From an uncultured Prevotella sp. (GTDB lineage: Bacteria > Bacteroidota > Bacteroidia > Bacteroidales > Bacteroidaceae), in assembly GCA_900554545.1 (NCBI GenBank), contig USHW01000050.1:1-15880 (forward strand): DNA of 15,880 nucleotides, read 5' to 3'. Shown here one piece after another: positions 1-6,083 of the stretch. A model generated the notes under the pieces. It was not told where the DNA came from. It searched no databases and saw nothing but the letters and a program-made list of their open reading frames with translations. Numbering within the stretch: the stretch's first letter is position 1; every line of letters begins with the position of its first letter. Position numbers and translations under genes: made by a program.

Positions 1-492
1 CCCGACCAGAGGGACGCGCCGCCCAGGCCCGCCACAAAGGCCGCCGGACAGGACGTAAAGGTGAACCAACAGGGCTGGATTCCGAAGATAGAGATAGGCT
101 ACCGCCGCAACACCGACGGCAACGACGCCAGCAACGGCTTCCTGATAGGCGGCTCCATTCCGCTCTTCTCCAACAAGAACAAGGTGAAGGCAGCCAAGGC
201 GCGGCAGGCCGAAGCCCAGATGAAGCAGGACGACGCGCGCCTGAAAGCCGAGGCGGCGGCACGCACGGCGGTGGAGAACATGAGGCGGACGGAAGCCTCC
301 ATGGCGGCGTATGACGTGCCCCTGATGCGCGAAACGCTGCGGCTGCTGCGCACGGCGGTGGAAAGCGGCGAGATGGCCGTGACCGACTACTACGTGGAGG
401 CCGACAACATCTACCGCAACATGCAGGCGTACATCGACCTTGAACGGCAGTATCAGGGCACGGTGGCGGAGCTGACGAAGAATGAATTGTGA
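1..492 (+). CDS. TolC-family outer-membrane efflux protein, C-terminal part (5' end outside window)
   Basis: The frame is open from base 1 and ends at TGA 490-492, so about 163 C-terminal residues are present. A strand-like stretch (PKIEIGYRR, then GFLIGGSIPLF) is followed by two long Ala/Glu/Lys/Arg-rich helices and a final helix ending ELTKNEL. This beta-strand then 'G-x-x-IPLF' then long-helix order is typical of the second half of TolC/CusC/CzcC outer-membrane channel proteins, which form the exit duct of tripartite RND or ABC efflux pumps. The GTG at 61 could be taken as a start but lies inside the open frame and has no upstream signal, so I treat the gene as truncated by the window edge. 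The substrate cannot be told; the partner pump and adaptor genes would lie to the left. The last codons (ATGAATTGTGAA) match a string also found just before coaD. Confidence 0.85.
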   Translation, partial: PDQRDAPPRPATKAAGQDVKVNQQGWIPKIEIGYRRNTDGNDASNGFLIGGSIPLFSNKNKVKAAKARQAEAQMKQDDARLKAEAAARTAVENMRRTEASMAAYDVPLMRETLRLLRTAVESGEMAVTDYYVEADNIYRNMQAYIDLERQYQGTVAELTKNEL

Positions 493-527
493 AGAAGAAA
501 AAGACGACACACTACCCCAAACCCTAC

Positions 528-565
528 GACCCCCCCCACCCCTCCCGAAGGGAGGGAGCTTGATA
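528..565 (-). repeat. REP-like palindromic element, copy 1
   Basis: A C-rich stretch leads into CCCTCCC-GAA-GGGAGGG (540-556), followed by AGCTTGATAT. The same element is seen at 9881-9927 and 11500-11547 (opposite orientation), 14573-14610 (same orientation) and 14673-14711 (opposite). It lies in the spacer after the efflux gene. The perfect 7-bp stem could fold in RNA, but no T-run follows, so it is not an obvious terminator. Confidence 0.8.
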
Positions 566-591
566 TGCTGTTGCTGTTTGCTGTATATTAG

Positions 592-660
592 TCCTATCAG
601 CCTTATTTGTCCTATTCATCAATCCTATCCGTCCTATTCATCCTGTCAACCTGCCAACCA
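592..660 (-). repeat. 9-nt degenerate tandem repeat (RGGCYGATA type, reverse orientation)
   Basis: Units such as TCCTATCAG, CCTTATTTG, TCCTATTCA (twice) and TCCTGTCAA follow one another at about 9-nt steps. Read on the minus strand they resemble the (A/G)GGC(C/T)GATA units at 9757-9879. No reading frame in this stretch looks protein-like. Confidence 0.6.
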
Positions 661-680
661 TCTGGCTACCAGCCACTTAC

Positions 681-768
681 CAAAAGGCCACCTTTTACCC
701 TCCAAAAGGTGGCCTTTTAGCGTGCAATTCACGGCCTTTCGCCCTGCAAAATGCCGCCAATCAGAATA
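681..768. repeat. 22-nt modular palindromic array, locus 1 (four units)
   Basis: Four consecutive 22-nt units start at 681, 703, 725 and 747, each beginning with CAA. The core of unit 1 (AAAAGGCCACCTTTT) is the exact reverse complement of the core of unit 2 (AAAAGGTGGCCTTTT). Unit 3 begins CAATTCACGGCCTTT, a string also found at 11344-11358, and the first 17 nt of unit 1 recur at 11366-11382 in a different order. Related arrays lie at 5360-5447, 11344-11431 and 15850-15880. Confidence 0.8.
682..718 (+). terminator. Hairpin, probable bidirectional intrinsic terminator
   Basis: A perfect 15-bp stem (682-696 with 704-718) and a 7-nt loop, with AAAA at the 5' side and TTTT at the 3' side, formed by units 1 and 2 of the 22-nt array. 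The shape suits Rho-independent termination after the efflux gene. The terminator role is inferred from shape only. Confidence 0.5.
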
Positions 769-774
769 CAAGCA

Positions 775-828
775 TTATCCGGCTTATCCGCCCCATCCGG
801 CCTATTGCATCCCAATAACCCCGATAAG
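775..828 (-). repeat. Short 9-nt degenerate repeat tract
   Basis: ATTATCCGG, CTTATCCGC, CCCATCCGG and CCTATTGCA follow in 9-nt steps, then decay. This is the same family as 592-660, in the same orientation, and lies between the 22-nt array and the ruvB promoter. Confidence 0.5.
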
Positions 829-840
829 CATCGCAGGTGA

Positions 841-871
841 TTGCTTATTACCGGATTTTTTCTTACCTTTG
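841..871 (+). promoter_or_regulatory. Bacteroidetes-type promoter for ruvB
   Basis: TTG at 841-843 (-33 element) is followed after 20 nt by TACCTTTG at 864-871, a perfect match to the Bacteroidetes -7 consensus TAnnTTTG. Transcription would start near 878, leaving a leader of roughly 17 nt before ATG 895. This placement also supports 895 rather than the TTG at 841 as the ruvB start. Confidence 0.75.
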
Positions 872-894
872 CCGACAGACAACAATACCTGACA

Positions 895-1932
895 ATGACA
901 GACAACGACTTCGACATACGCAACAACACGCTGTCGTCAGCCGAAAAGGACTTCGAGAACGCACTAAGGCCGCTGCGCTTCGGCGACTTCAGCGGCCAGC
1001 AGAAGGTGGTTGAGAACCTTGAAGTGTTCGTGGAGGCGGCCAAATACCGCGGCGAACCGCTCGACCACACCCTGCTGCACGGCCCTCCCGGACTCGGCAA
1101 GACGACGCTTAGCAACATCATAGCCAACGAACTGGGCGTAGGCTTCAAGCTCACCAGCGGCCCGGTTTTAGACAAGCCCGGCGACCTTGCTGGCATACTG
1201 ACATCGCTCGAACCGCGCGACGTGCTCTTCATCGACGAGATACACCGCCTCTCGCCCGTCGTGGAGGAGTATCTCTACTCGGCGATGGAGGACTACCGCA
1301 TCGACATAATGATTGACAAGGGGCCGTCGGCACGCTCGATACAAATCGACCTCAACCCCTTCACTCTTGTCGGGGCGACCACCCGCAGCGGACTGCTTAC
1401 CGCACCGCTGCGCGCCCGCTTCGGCATAAACCTGCACCTGGAATACTACGAGCCTGAAACGCTCACCAAGATACTGAAACGCTCCGCAGGCATACTGAAC
1501 GTGCCGATTGACGACGACGCAGCCATAGAGATAGCACGGCGGAGCCGCGGCACGCCCCGTATTGCCAACGCCCTGCTGCGCCGCGTGCGCGACTTCGCAC
1601 AGGTGAAGGGCACCGGCCGCATCGACACAAGCATCGCCCGGATAGCCCTCACGGCGCTGAACATCGACCAGTACGGCCTTGACGAAATCGACAACAAAAT
1701 CCTGCTGACCATCATCGACAAGTTCCGCGGCGGCCCCGTGGGCGTAAGCACCATAGCGACGGCCATCGGCGAGGACGCCGGAACGGTGGAGGAAGTGTAC
1801 GAGCCATACCTCATCATGGAGGGCTTCATCAAGCGCACACCGCGCGGACGCATGGCTACGGAGCTTGCCTACCGCCACTTCGGCCGCAACATACTCGGCT
1901 CGAACACCGCAGAACCTGACCTTTTCGGGTAA
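895..1932 (+). CDS. ruvB: Holliday junction branch-migration helicase RuvB
   Basis: The 345-residue AAA+ motor drives branch migration of Holliday junctions with RuvA and hands them to RuvC for cleavage. Visible motifs are Walker A GPPGLGKT (63-70), Walker B LFIDEIHR (111-118), sensor I GATTR (160-164) and the arginine-finger region PLRARFG (171-177). The C-terminal winged-helix part includes GGPVGVSTIATAIGED and ends RHFGRNILGSNTAEPDLFG. The length is normal for the family. ATG 895 is chosen because the promoter -7 box sits 23-30 nt upstream and the protein then begins MTDNDFDIRN; the open frame extends upstream to 841 only across promoter DNA. The gene is probably monocistronic, as a possible hairpin and an unrelated AT-rich gene follow. 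Confidence 0.97.
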   Translation: MTDNDFDIRNNTLSSAEKDFENALRPLRFGDFSGQQKVVENLEVFVEAAKYRGEPLDHTLLHGPPGLGKTTLSNIIANELGVGFKLTSGPVLDKPGDLAGILTSLEPRDVLFIDEIHRLSPVVEEYLYSAMEDYRIDIMIDKGPSARSIQIDLNPFTLVGATTRSGLLTAPLRARFGINLHLEYYEPETLTKILKRSAGILNVPIDDDAAIEIARRSRGTPRIANALLRRVRDFAQVKGTGRIDTSIARIALTALNIDQYGLDEIDNKILLTIIDKFRGGPVGVSTIATAIGEDAGTVEEVYEPYLIMEGFIKRTPRGRMATELAYRHFGRNILGSNTAEPDLFG

Positions 1933-1937
1933 TGAAA

Positions 1938-1955
1938 AATTAACAATTAAAAATT
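1938..1955 (+). repeat. Dispersed AT-rich 18-mer next to a stop codon
   Basis: AATTAACAATTAAAAATT begins 6 nt after the ruvB stop. The identical 18-mer occurs on the minus strand at 7788-7805, where it overlaps the parE stop codon. It is probably a short dispersed intergenic repeat. Confidence 0.6.
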
Positions 1956-1956
1956 C

Positions 1957-1992
1957 ATAATTGGCTTGCCCTTAAGGCGTCAGCCCAATTAT
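1957..1992 (+). terminator. Possible hairpin after ruvB
   Basis: ATAATTGGCT (1957-1966) pairs with AGCCCAATTAT (1982-1992), a stem of about 10 bp with one bulge and a 15-nt loop. AT-rich sequence follows but no clean T-run, so termination is only possible. Confidence 0.3.
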
Positions 1993-2033
1993 AAATCATA
2001 AATTATGAATTGAAATGCGGCATACTTACATAA

Positions 2034-3029
2034 ATGGGCGACAATAAAATCATAATATACAATACACCTGACGGTGAAACGACCGTCAGTGTCAATCTTG
2101 ACGGCGACACGGTGTGGCTGTCGCAGCAGCAGATGGCCGTACTTTTCGACAAAGACAGGACTGTTATAAATCGCCATATAAATAACATTTACAAGACAAA
2201 AGAACTCGAAAAAAGTTCAACCTGTGCATTTTTTGCACAGGTTCACGATGAAGGAGGCAGGGCAGTAACACGTAAAATACCGCTATACAACCTTGACATG
2301 ATTATCTCCGTGGGCTATCGTGTCAATTCAAAACGCGGCACACAGTTCCGCATCTGGGCGAACAAAGTATTGAAAGAATACCTGATAAAAGGTTACATAA
2401 TAAGCAACAATATAACCGAACAAAGGTACAGGGAACTTAAACAGCTTGTAGCCGTAATGGCAAGAGCTGTGAAACACATAGGGGACACTGCCGGGAATGA
2501 CCATCAGACAGACAGCTTGGTAAGCATGGTGGCCGACTATGCCTACGCACTCGATACCCTCGACCGCTACGACTATCAGCAACTGGAAGTAGGTGAAACG
2601 ACAACCGAAGAACGTTTCCACGCCACTTACGACAACGCAATGGAAATGATAGAAAGCCTGAGGCGTAAATTCGGAGGTGAAACACTGTTCGGTAACGAGA
2701 AAGACGGTTCGTTCAGAAGTTCCATCGGACAAATATACCAGACGTTCGGAGGCACGGAACTCTATCCGTCAATCGAAGAGAAAGCGGCCATGCTACTGTA
2801 TCTTGTCACGAAAAACCATTCGTTCAGCGACGGCAACAAGCGCATAGCAGCTACCCTGTTCTTATGGTTTCTCGAACGGAACGGCATACTATACCGGCCT
2901 GACGGTGGCAAACGCATTGCCGACAATGCCCTCGTAGCGCTCACGCTGATGATAGCCGAAAGCCGCACGGAGGAAAAAGACACCATTGTGAAAGTAATAG
3001 TCAACCTGATAAACAAGAACAACAAATAA
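2034..3029 (+). CDS. RhuM-like N-terminal domain fused to a Fic/Doc domain
   Basis: A 331-residue protein of two parts. Residues about 1-115 match the RhuM virulence-protein family: VWLSQQQMAVLFDKDRTVIN, an HTH-like segment, then the family hallmark YNLDMIISVGYRVNSKRGTQ. The C-terminal half carries HSFSDGNKR at 262-270, a Fic/Doc active-site loop (HxFxDGNKR form, closer to Doc than to the GNGR of AMP-transferring Fic proteins). Fic/Doc enzymes transfer AMP or phosphate to protein hydroxyl groups; the target here is unknown. No antitoxin-like small gene is adjacent (about 100 nt before, 66 nt after), so a classic phd-doc pair is not seen. The gene is visibly more AT-rich than ruvB and coaD around it, suggesting it arrived by transfer. 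ATG 2034 is the chosen start; no clear promoter is seen. Cytoplasmic, with no signal peptide. Confidence 0.85.
   Translation: MGDNKIIIYNTPDGETTVSVNLDGDTVWLSQQQMAVLFDKDRTVINRHINNIYKTKELEKSSTCAFFAQVHDEGGRAVTRKIPLYNLDMIISVGYRVNSKRGTQFRIWANKVLKEYLIKGYIISNNITEQRYRELKQLVAVMARAVKHIGDTAGNDHQTDSLVSMVADYAYALDTLDRYDYQQLEVGETTTEERFHATYDNAMEMIESLRRKFGGETLFGNEKDGSFRSSIGQIYQTFGGTELYPSIEEKAAMLLYLVTKNHSFSDGNKRIAATLFLWFLERNGILYRPDGGKRIADNALVALTLMIAESRTEEKDTIVKVIVNLINKNNK
2219..2243. repeat. Perfect hairpin inside the RhuM-Fic gene
   Basis: AACCTGTGCA and TGCACAGGTT form a perfect 10-bp inverted repeat around a TTTTT loop, within codons for STCAFFAQVH near the 5' end of the gene. It could be an operator-like palindrome or an RNA hairpin, or a chance result of conserved codons. 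Confidence 0.5.
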
Positions 3030-3095
3030 GCCGAATAAGGAAAGTTGTTAATTATCAAACTGCCAACGGCGCAGCCAGATTATGAATTGTGAATT

Positions 3096-3590
3096 ATGAA
3101 CTATGAATTAAAAACCGCTGTTTTCCCAGGAAGTTTCGACCCGTTCACCACAGGCCACGACGCCATTGTGCGGCGCGCGCTGGCCGTGTTCGACCGTATT
3201 GTCATCGGAGTGGGCGTGAACATCGGCAAGAAATACATGTACAGCGCGGACAAGCGCGTTGAGGACATAGCGCGGCTGTATGCCGGCGAGCCGCGGATTG
3301 AGGTCAAGGCGTACAGAGACTTGGCCGTGGACTTCGCCCACAGGGAGGGCGCACGCTTCATCATCAAGGGCGTGCGCAGCGTCAAGGACTTCGAGTATGA
3401 GCGCGAACAGGCCGACATCAACCTCAAGATAGGCGGCGTTGACACCCTCATTCTGTTCTCCGAGCCGCAGTACAGCAGCATCTCGTCGAGCATGGTGCGC
3501 GAGCTGATGCACTTCGGAAGGGACGTTTCCGAGTTCCTGCCGGGGACGAGGGACAAGTTGACGAGTAACAAGGGACAAGTTGACGAGTAA
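3096..3590 (+). CDS. coaD: Pantetheine-phosphate adenylyltransferase (PPAT)
   Basis: CoaD transfers AMP from ATP to 4'-phosphopantetheine, giving dephospho-CoA, the fourth step of CoA synthesis, in the cytoplasm. The nucleotidyltransferase signature FPGSFDPFTTGH (10-21) and the downstream IIKGVRSVKDFEYE and YSSISSSMVREL motifs are all present. The 164-residue length is close to the usual 155-165, but both ends are odd. The first residues (MNYEL) come from an AT-rich string resembling the ATGAATTGTGAA repeat. After SEFLP, where Bacteroidetes relatives normally stop within a few residues, the frame runs into a 22-nt tandem repeat that supplies the last residues and the stop codon. The core enzyme looks intact. 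It may be cotranscribed with the regulator gene 78 nt downstream. Confidence 0.95.
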   Translation: MNYELKTAVFPGSFDPFTTGHDAIVRRALAVFDRIVIGVGVNIGKKYMYSADKRVEDIARLYAGEPRIEVKAYRDLAVDFAHREGARFIIKGVRSVKDFEYEREQADINLKIGGVDTLILFSEPQYSSISSSMVRELMHFGRDVSEFLPGTRDKLTSNKGQVDE

Positions 3591-3648
3591 CAAGGGACAA
3601 GTTGACTAGAGACGAGGGACAAGTCGACGAGTAACGAGGGACAAGCAG
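3545..3648 (+). repeat. 22-nt tandem repeat overlapping the coaD 3' end
   Basis: A partial unit (3545-3560) is followed by four full 22-nt units starting at 3561, 3583, 3605 and 3627. Units 1 and 2 are identical; they begin ACGAGTAACAAGGGACAAG. The coaD stop TAA (3588-3590) lies in unit 2. Since 22 is 1 mod 3, the first unit is read as TSNKGQV and the next is read in another frame and gives the stop. Confidence 0.9.
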
Positions 3649-3668
3649 AGAAACCAGCAGCAACAGCC

Positions 3669-5345
3669 ATGATACAGCCCAGACACATTGTCATTGCAGC
3701 CATTACGGCCTGCGCCCTGCTGCCGGCCGGCTCATGCCACGGGGCTGCCTTCGCCGGGAAATACACGCGGATGATAACCCAAGTGCAGGGAATGGAGGCG
3801 AGGAAAATACTCGGCATGGCCGACTCATGCGCCAGGCTGGGGCTTGCCGACAGCGCCCTCGTGCTGTACATGGCGGCGGCTGAACGCGCAGCCGACAACC
3901 CCGGAGGGAACGGAATGGAGCAAGGCGCATACGCAAGGCTAAAGGCCGGCGACATATACTTCGGCAAAGGCGACTACGCCAGTGCGCTGGAATCATACGT
4001 GGAAGGCATGAAGGTGAGCGAACGTAGCAGCCGCGGCGACTACGAGGCACTGCTTTTCAAGAACATAGGCAGGGCGTACTGCATGTTCGGCGACTACGAG
4101 AAAGGCTACGAATACTACCGCAAGGGCTACGACGCGTGCATAAAACACAACAACGAAGACACCCGGCGCAGGCTGCTAATCAACCTCACGGGGCTGTGCC
4201 TGCACACGGGCAAGACTGCCGAAGCCGAAAAATGGCACAGCGAGGCGGTAAGGATGAAGAACGCATCCGACCCTGAAAACATGTTCATGATAAAGCTGAA
4301 CCAGGGCATGATATGGGCGGCCAGGGGCGAACGGCGCAAGGCCGTTGACTGTTTCAAGAGGCTTGCCGAGGCCGAAGGGCGCGCGGCAGGGACTAAATAC
4401 GTATGCTCGGCCTACCAGCAGGCATACATGACGTACATGGACGCAGGCCAGGCGGACTCCGCACTGACATACATCGACAAGTGCTGGCGCACGGCCTGCG
4501 ACGGCGGCATACGCCACATGTTCATAGAGACGCTGAAAGACTACTCATCAATATACGCCCAAAAAGGCGCGACGGCCCTGTCGCAGGAATACAAGGCGCT
4601 ATACCTCGACCTGAGCGACTCCATCTTCAACACGCGCAAATTCGACATGGCGCGCAACGCCCAGACGCGGTACGAGATGCAGAAGGCCGACAGGGAGATA
4701 GCCGAACTCAACTACAAGCAGCGCAGCCGCGAACAGACCATAGCCTACCAGCGCGTCATGCTCGGCGCGGCGGCGGCCGCAGCGGCTGTCACGGCGTTCT
4801 TCCTGATAGTCACCCTGCGGCAGAAAAGGAAGCTGAAGCGCAGCTACACCGACCTGTACGCCCTCAACCGCAGCCTGATGGACAGCCGCGAGGAGCTGAA
4901 AGCCAACCGCACGGGCAACGGAGAGGACAACGCCCACAAGTACAAGTCGAGCAGCCTGAACGACGAAGGGCGGCGCGCCCTCGTGGCGGCAATCACCGCC
5001 GTGATGGAGAACGGCGAGGAATTCTGCTCGGCCGACTTCTCATTAGAAAGGCTGGCGCAGCTCGTAGGCTCTAACAGCAAATACGTTTCGCAGGTCATCA
5101 ACGACACTTTCAACAAAAACTTCCGCGCCTACGTGAACGACTACCGCGTAAACCTGGCGCGCCACAGGCTTGCCGACAGCGAACACTACGGCAACTACAC
5201 CACCAAGGCCATAGGCGAAAGCCTCGGCTTCAGCTCGCACGCATCGTTCATAAACGTGTTCCGCAACGCCACGGGACTTACCCCGTCGCAATACCAGAAG
5301 ATGTCACTGCAAGAAAGGCCGTCGGCCGACGGCGCAACAGCCTGA
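3669..5345 (+). CDS. Membrane regulator with periplasmic TPR domain and cytoplasmic AraC-type HTH domain
   Basis: A 558-residue protein. Residues about 4-24 form a signal peptide or first membrane helix (ending near AGSCHGAAFA). Residues about 40-330 are TPR-like helical repeats rich in A-x-x-Y-x-x-G and GDY patterns (GDYASALESYVEG, GDYEKGYEYYRKG). A hydrophobic helix with an Ala run lies at about 363-385 (LGAAAAAAAVTAFFLIVTL), followed by a basic RQKRKLKRS stop-transfer and a short coiled coil. The AraC/XylS DNA-binding domain is at about 452-545 (LERLAQLVGSNSKYVSQVIN, then IGESLGFSSHASFINVFRNATGLTPSQYQ). This layout is common in Bacteroidales; the TPR part presumably senses a periplasmic signal and the HTH part controls genes from the membrane. 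Signal and targets are unknown. There is no kinase or receiver domain. The gene ends just before a double-hairpin array facing ybeY. Confidence 0.88.
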   Translation: MIQPRHIVIAAITACALLPAGSCHGAAFAGKYTRMITQVQGMEARKILGMADSCARLGLADSALVLYMAAAERAADNPGGNGMEQGAYARLKAGDIYFGKGDYASALESYVEGMKVSERSSRGDYEALLFKNIGRAYCMFGDYEKGYEYYRKGYDACIKHNNEDTRRRLLINLTGLCLHTGKTAEAEKWHSEAVRMKNASDPENMFMIKLNQGMIWAARGERRKAVDCFKRLAEAEGRAAGTKYVCSAYQQAYMTYMDAGQADSALTYIDKCWRTACDGGIRHMFIETLKDYSSIYAQKGATALSQEYKALYLDLSDSIFNTRKFDMARNAQTRYEMQKADREIAELNYKQRSREQTIAYQRVMLGAAAAAAAVTAFFLIVTLRQKRKLKRSYTDLYALNRSLMDSREELKANRTGNGEDNAHKYKSSSLNDEGRRALVAAITAVMENGEEFCSADFSLERLAQLVGSNSKYVSQVINDTFNKNFRAYVNDYRVNLARHRLADSEHYGNYTTKAIGESLGFSSHASFINVFRNATGLTPSQYQKMSLQERPSADGATA

Positions 5346-5359
5346 CACACAACGCAGTG

Positions 5360-5447
5360 CAAAACGCCGTGTTTCGCCTTGCAAAACACGGCGTTTTACA
5401 CGCTAAAAGGCGTCCTTTCGCAATGTGAAAGGACGCCTTTTGCAATG
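5360..5447. repeat. 22-nt modular palindromic array, locus 2 (four units, two perfect hairpins)
   Basis: Units start at 5360, 5382, 5404 and 5426. Cores of units 1 and 2 (AAAACGCCGTGTTT and AAACACGGCGTTTT) are exact reverse complements, as are those of units 3 and 4 (AAAAGGCGTCCTTT and AAAGGACGCCTTTT). Linker words such as GCAATG recur. The phrase beginning CAATG and ending GCAATGCGTT at 5421-5451 aligns without gaps to 15850-15880 at the window end. Confidence 0.85.
5361..5441. terminator. Two hairpins between convergent genes, probable bidirectional terminator
   Basis: Stem 5361-5374 with 5384-5397 and stem 5405-5418 with 5428-5441, each a perfect 14 bp with a 9-nt loop, AAAA on one side and TTTT on the other. 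They sit between the TPR/AraC gene (+) and ybeY (-), the expected place for a two-way terminator. The spacer 5448-5518 after them holds nothing I can recognise. Confidence 0.55.
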
Positions 5448-5518
5448 CGTTATTCAGGCCAGCACGCAGCAGGCGGCATACAGCCGCGCGCCACGGGGCC
5501 GCTGGCGAGCATAAGAAG

Positions 5519-5947
5519 TCACTTTGCGGAGTCCGCGCCGAGCATCGACAGGGCCTTGTCCTCGGCAGCTTCCATCACCTCCCTTTCGCCCGGACCCTTG
5601 TCGTTGATGCCGCAGAGGTGCAGTATGCCGTGTATGATTACACGGTGAAGCTCCTCGCTGTAGTCCTTGCCTAACTGGAGGGCGTTGCTTCGCACGGTGT
5701 CGAGCGATATTACGAGGTCGCCGTTCAGGGTGTCGCCCTCGTCGTAGTCGAAGGTTATAATGTCCGTGTAGTAATCGTGCCCGAGGTACTCGCGGTTGAC
5801 CTCGAGTATTTTCTCGTCGTTGACAAACATGTAGCCTATCTCGCCAACCTTCTTGCCATAAGACGCGGCCACGGCCTTAATCCATGCCGTAACCTTGCGT
5901 TTCCTGATGTCCGGCATCCTTATGCCGTCGGTGTTGTATGTTATCAT
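5519..5947 (-). CDS. ybeY: Endoribonuclease / rRNA maturation factor YbeY
   Basis: A 142-residue single-domain metal-dependent RNase of the UPF0054 family, acting in 16S rRNA 3'-end maturation and ribosome quality control. Family motifs are FVNDEKILEVNREYLGHDYYTDIITFDYDE and the metal-site HGILHLCGINDKGPGERE. The family metal site is HGxLHxxxxxH. Here the first two His are present, but the third position is Asp (HGILHLCGIND). I recall similar Asp-containing forms in other Bacteroidetes, so this is probably a lineage variant rather than a defect. The start at 5947 (MITYNTDG) is preferred: the frame extends upstream to 6031, but those 28 residues are Pro/Gly-rich and encoded by a 9-nt intergenic repeat. 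It is the last gene of the minus-strand block and faces a double hairpin. Confidence 0.93.
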   Translation of the reverse strand: MITYNTDGIRMPDIRKRKVTAWIKAVAASYGKKVGEIGYMFVNDEKILEVNREYLGHDYYTDIITFDYDEGDTLNGDLVISLDTVRSNALQLGKDYSEELHRVIIHGILHLCGINDKGPGEREVMEAAEDKALSMLGADSAK

Positions 5948-5971
5948 TTTTCTGATTGGATGGTTGTCAAT

Positions 5972-6007
5972 GGGAGGACCGGGAGGATTGGGAGGGCGGA
6001 GAAGCCC
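5972..6007. repeat. 9-nt tandem repeat (GGGAGGNNN type)
   Basis: GGGAGGACC, GGGAGGATT, GGGAGGGCG and GAGAAGCCC follow in exact 9-nt steps just upstream of ybeY. It resembles the GGGAGAAYT repeat at 7707-7769 upstream of the S41 protease gene. No promoter is seen in 5948-6083. Confidence 0.65.
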
Positions 6008-6083
6008 GGGACATCCCCTTTTTCCCGGCATACGCCAAGCCTAAGATTGCACGGTATTTTTCTTAATTCTTGACTCTTAATCC

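Noticed and set aside
681..768. CRISPR array
   Set aside because: There is no constant direct repeat with unique spacers of 25-40 nt; the 22-nt units vary in the core and pair with each other.
482..892. Open frame across the spacer before ruvB (Pro/Ser/Ile/Tyr-rich)
   Set aside because: It is made up of a REP-like element, 9-nt repeats and the 22-nt array, and it overlaps the ruvB promoter. No domain is recognisable.
2034..3029. Toxin-antitoxin operon of phd-doc type
   Set aside because: No small antitoxin-like frame lies within the short spacers on either side of the RhuM-Fic gene.
4403..5074. Arg/Pro-rich 223-codon frame inside the TPR/AraC gene
   Set aside because: It is a +1 frame shadow of a gene with clear TPR, membrane and AraC domains.
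5948..6031. N-terminal extension of YbeY (28 residues)
   Set aside because: These codons are Pro/Gly-rich and lie in a 9-nt intergenic repeat; ATG 5947 gives the normal family N-terminus.
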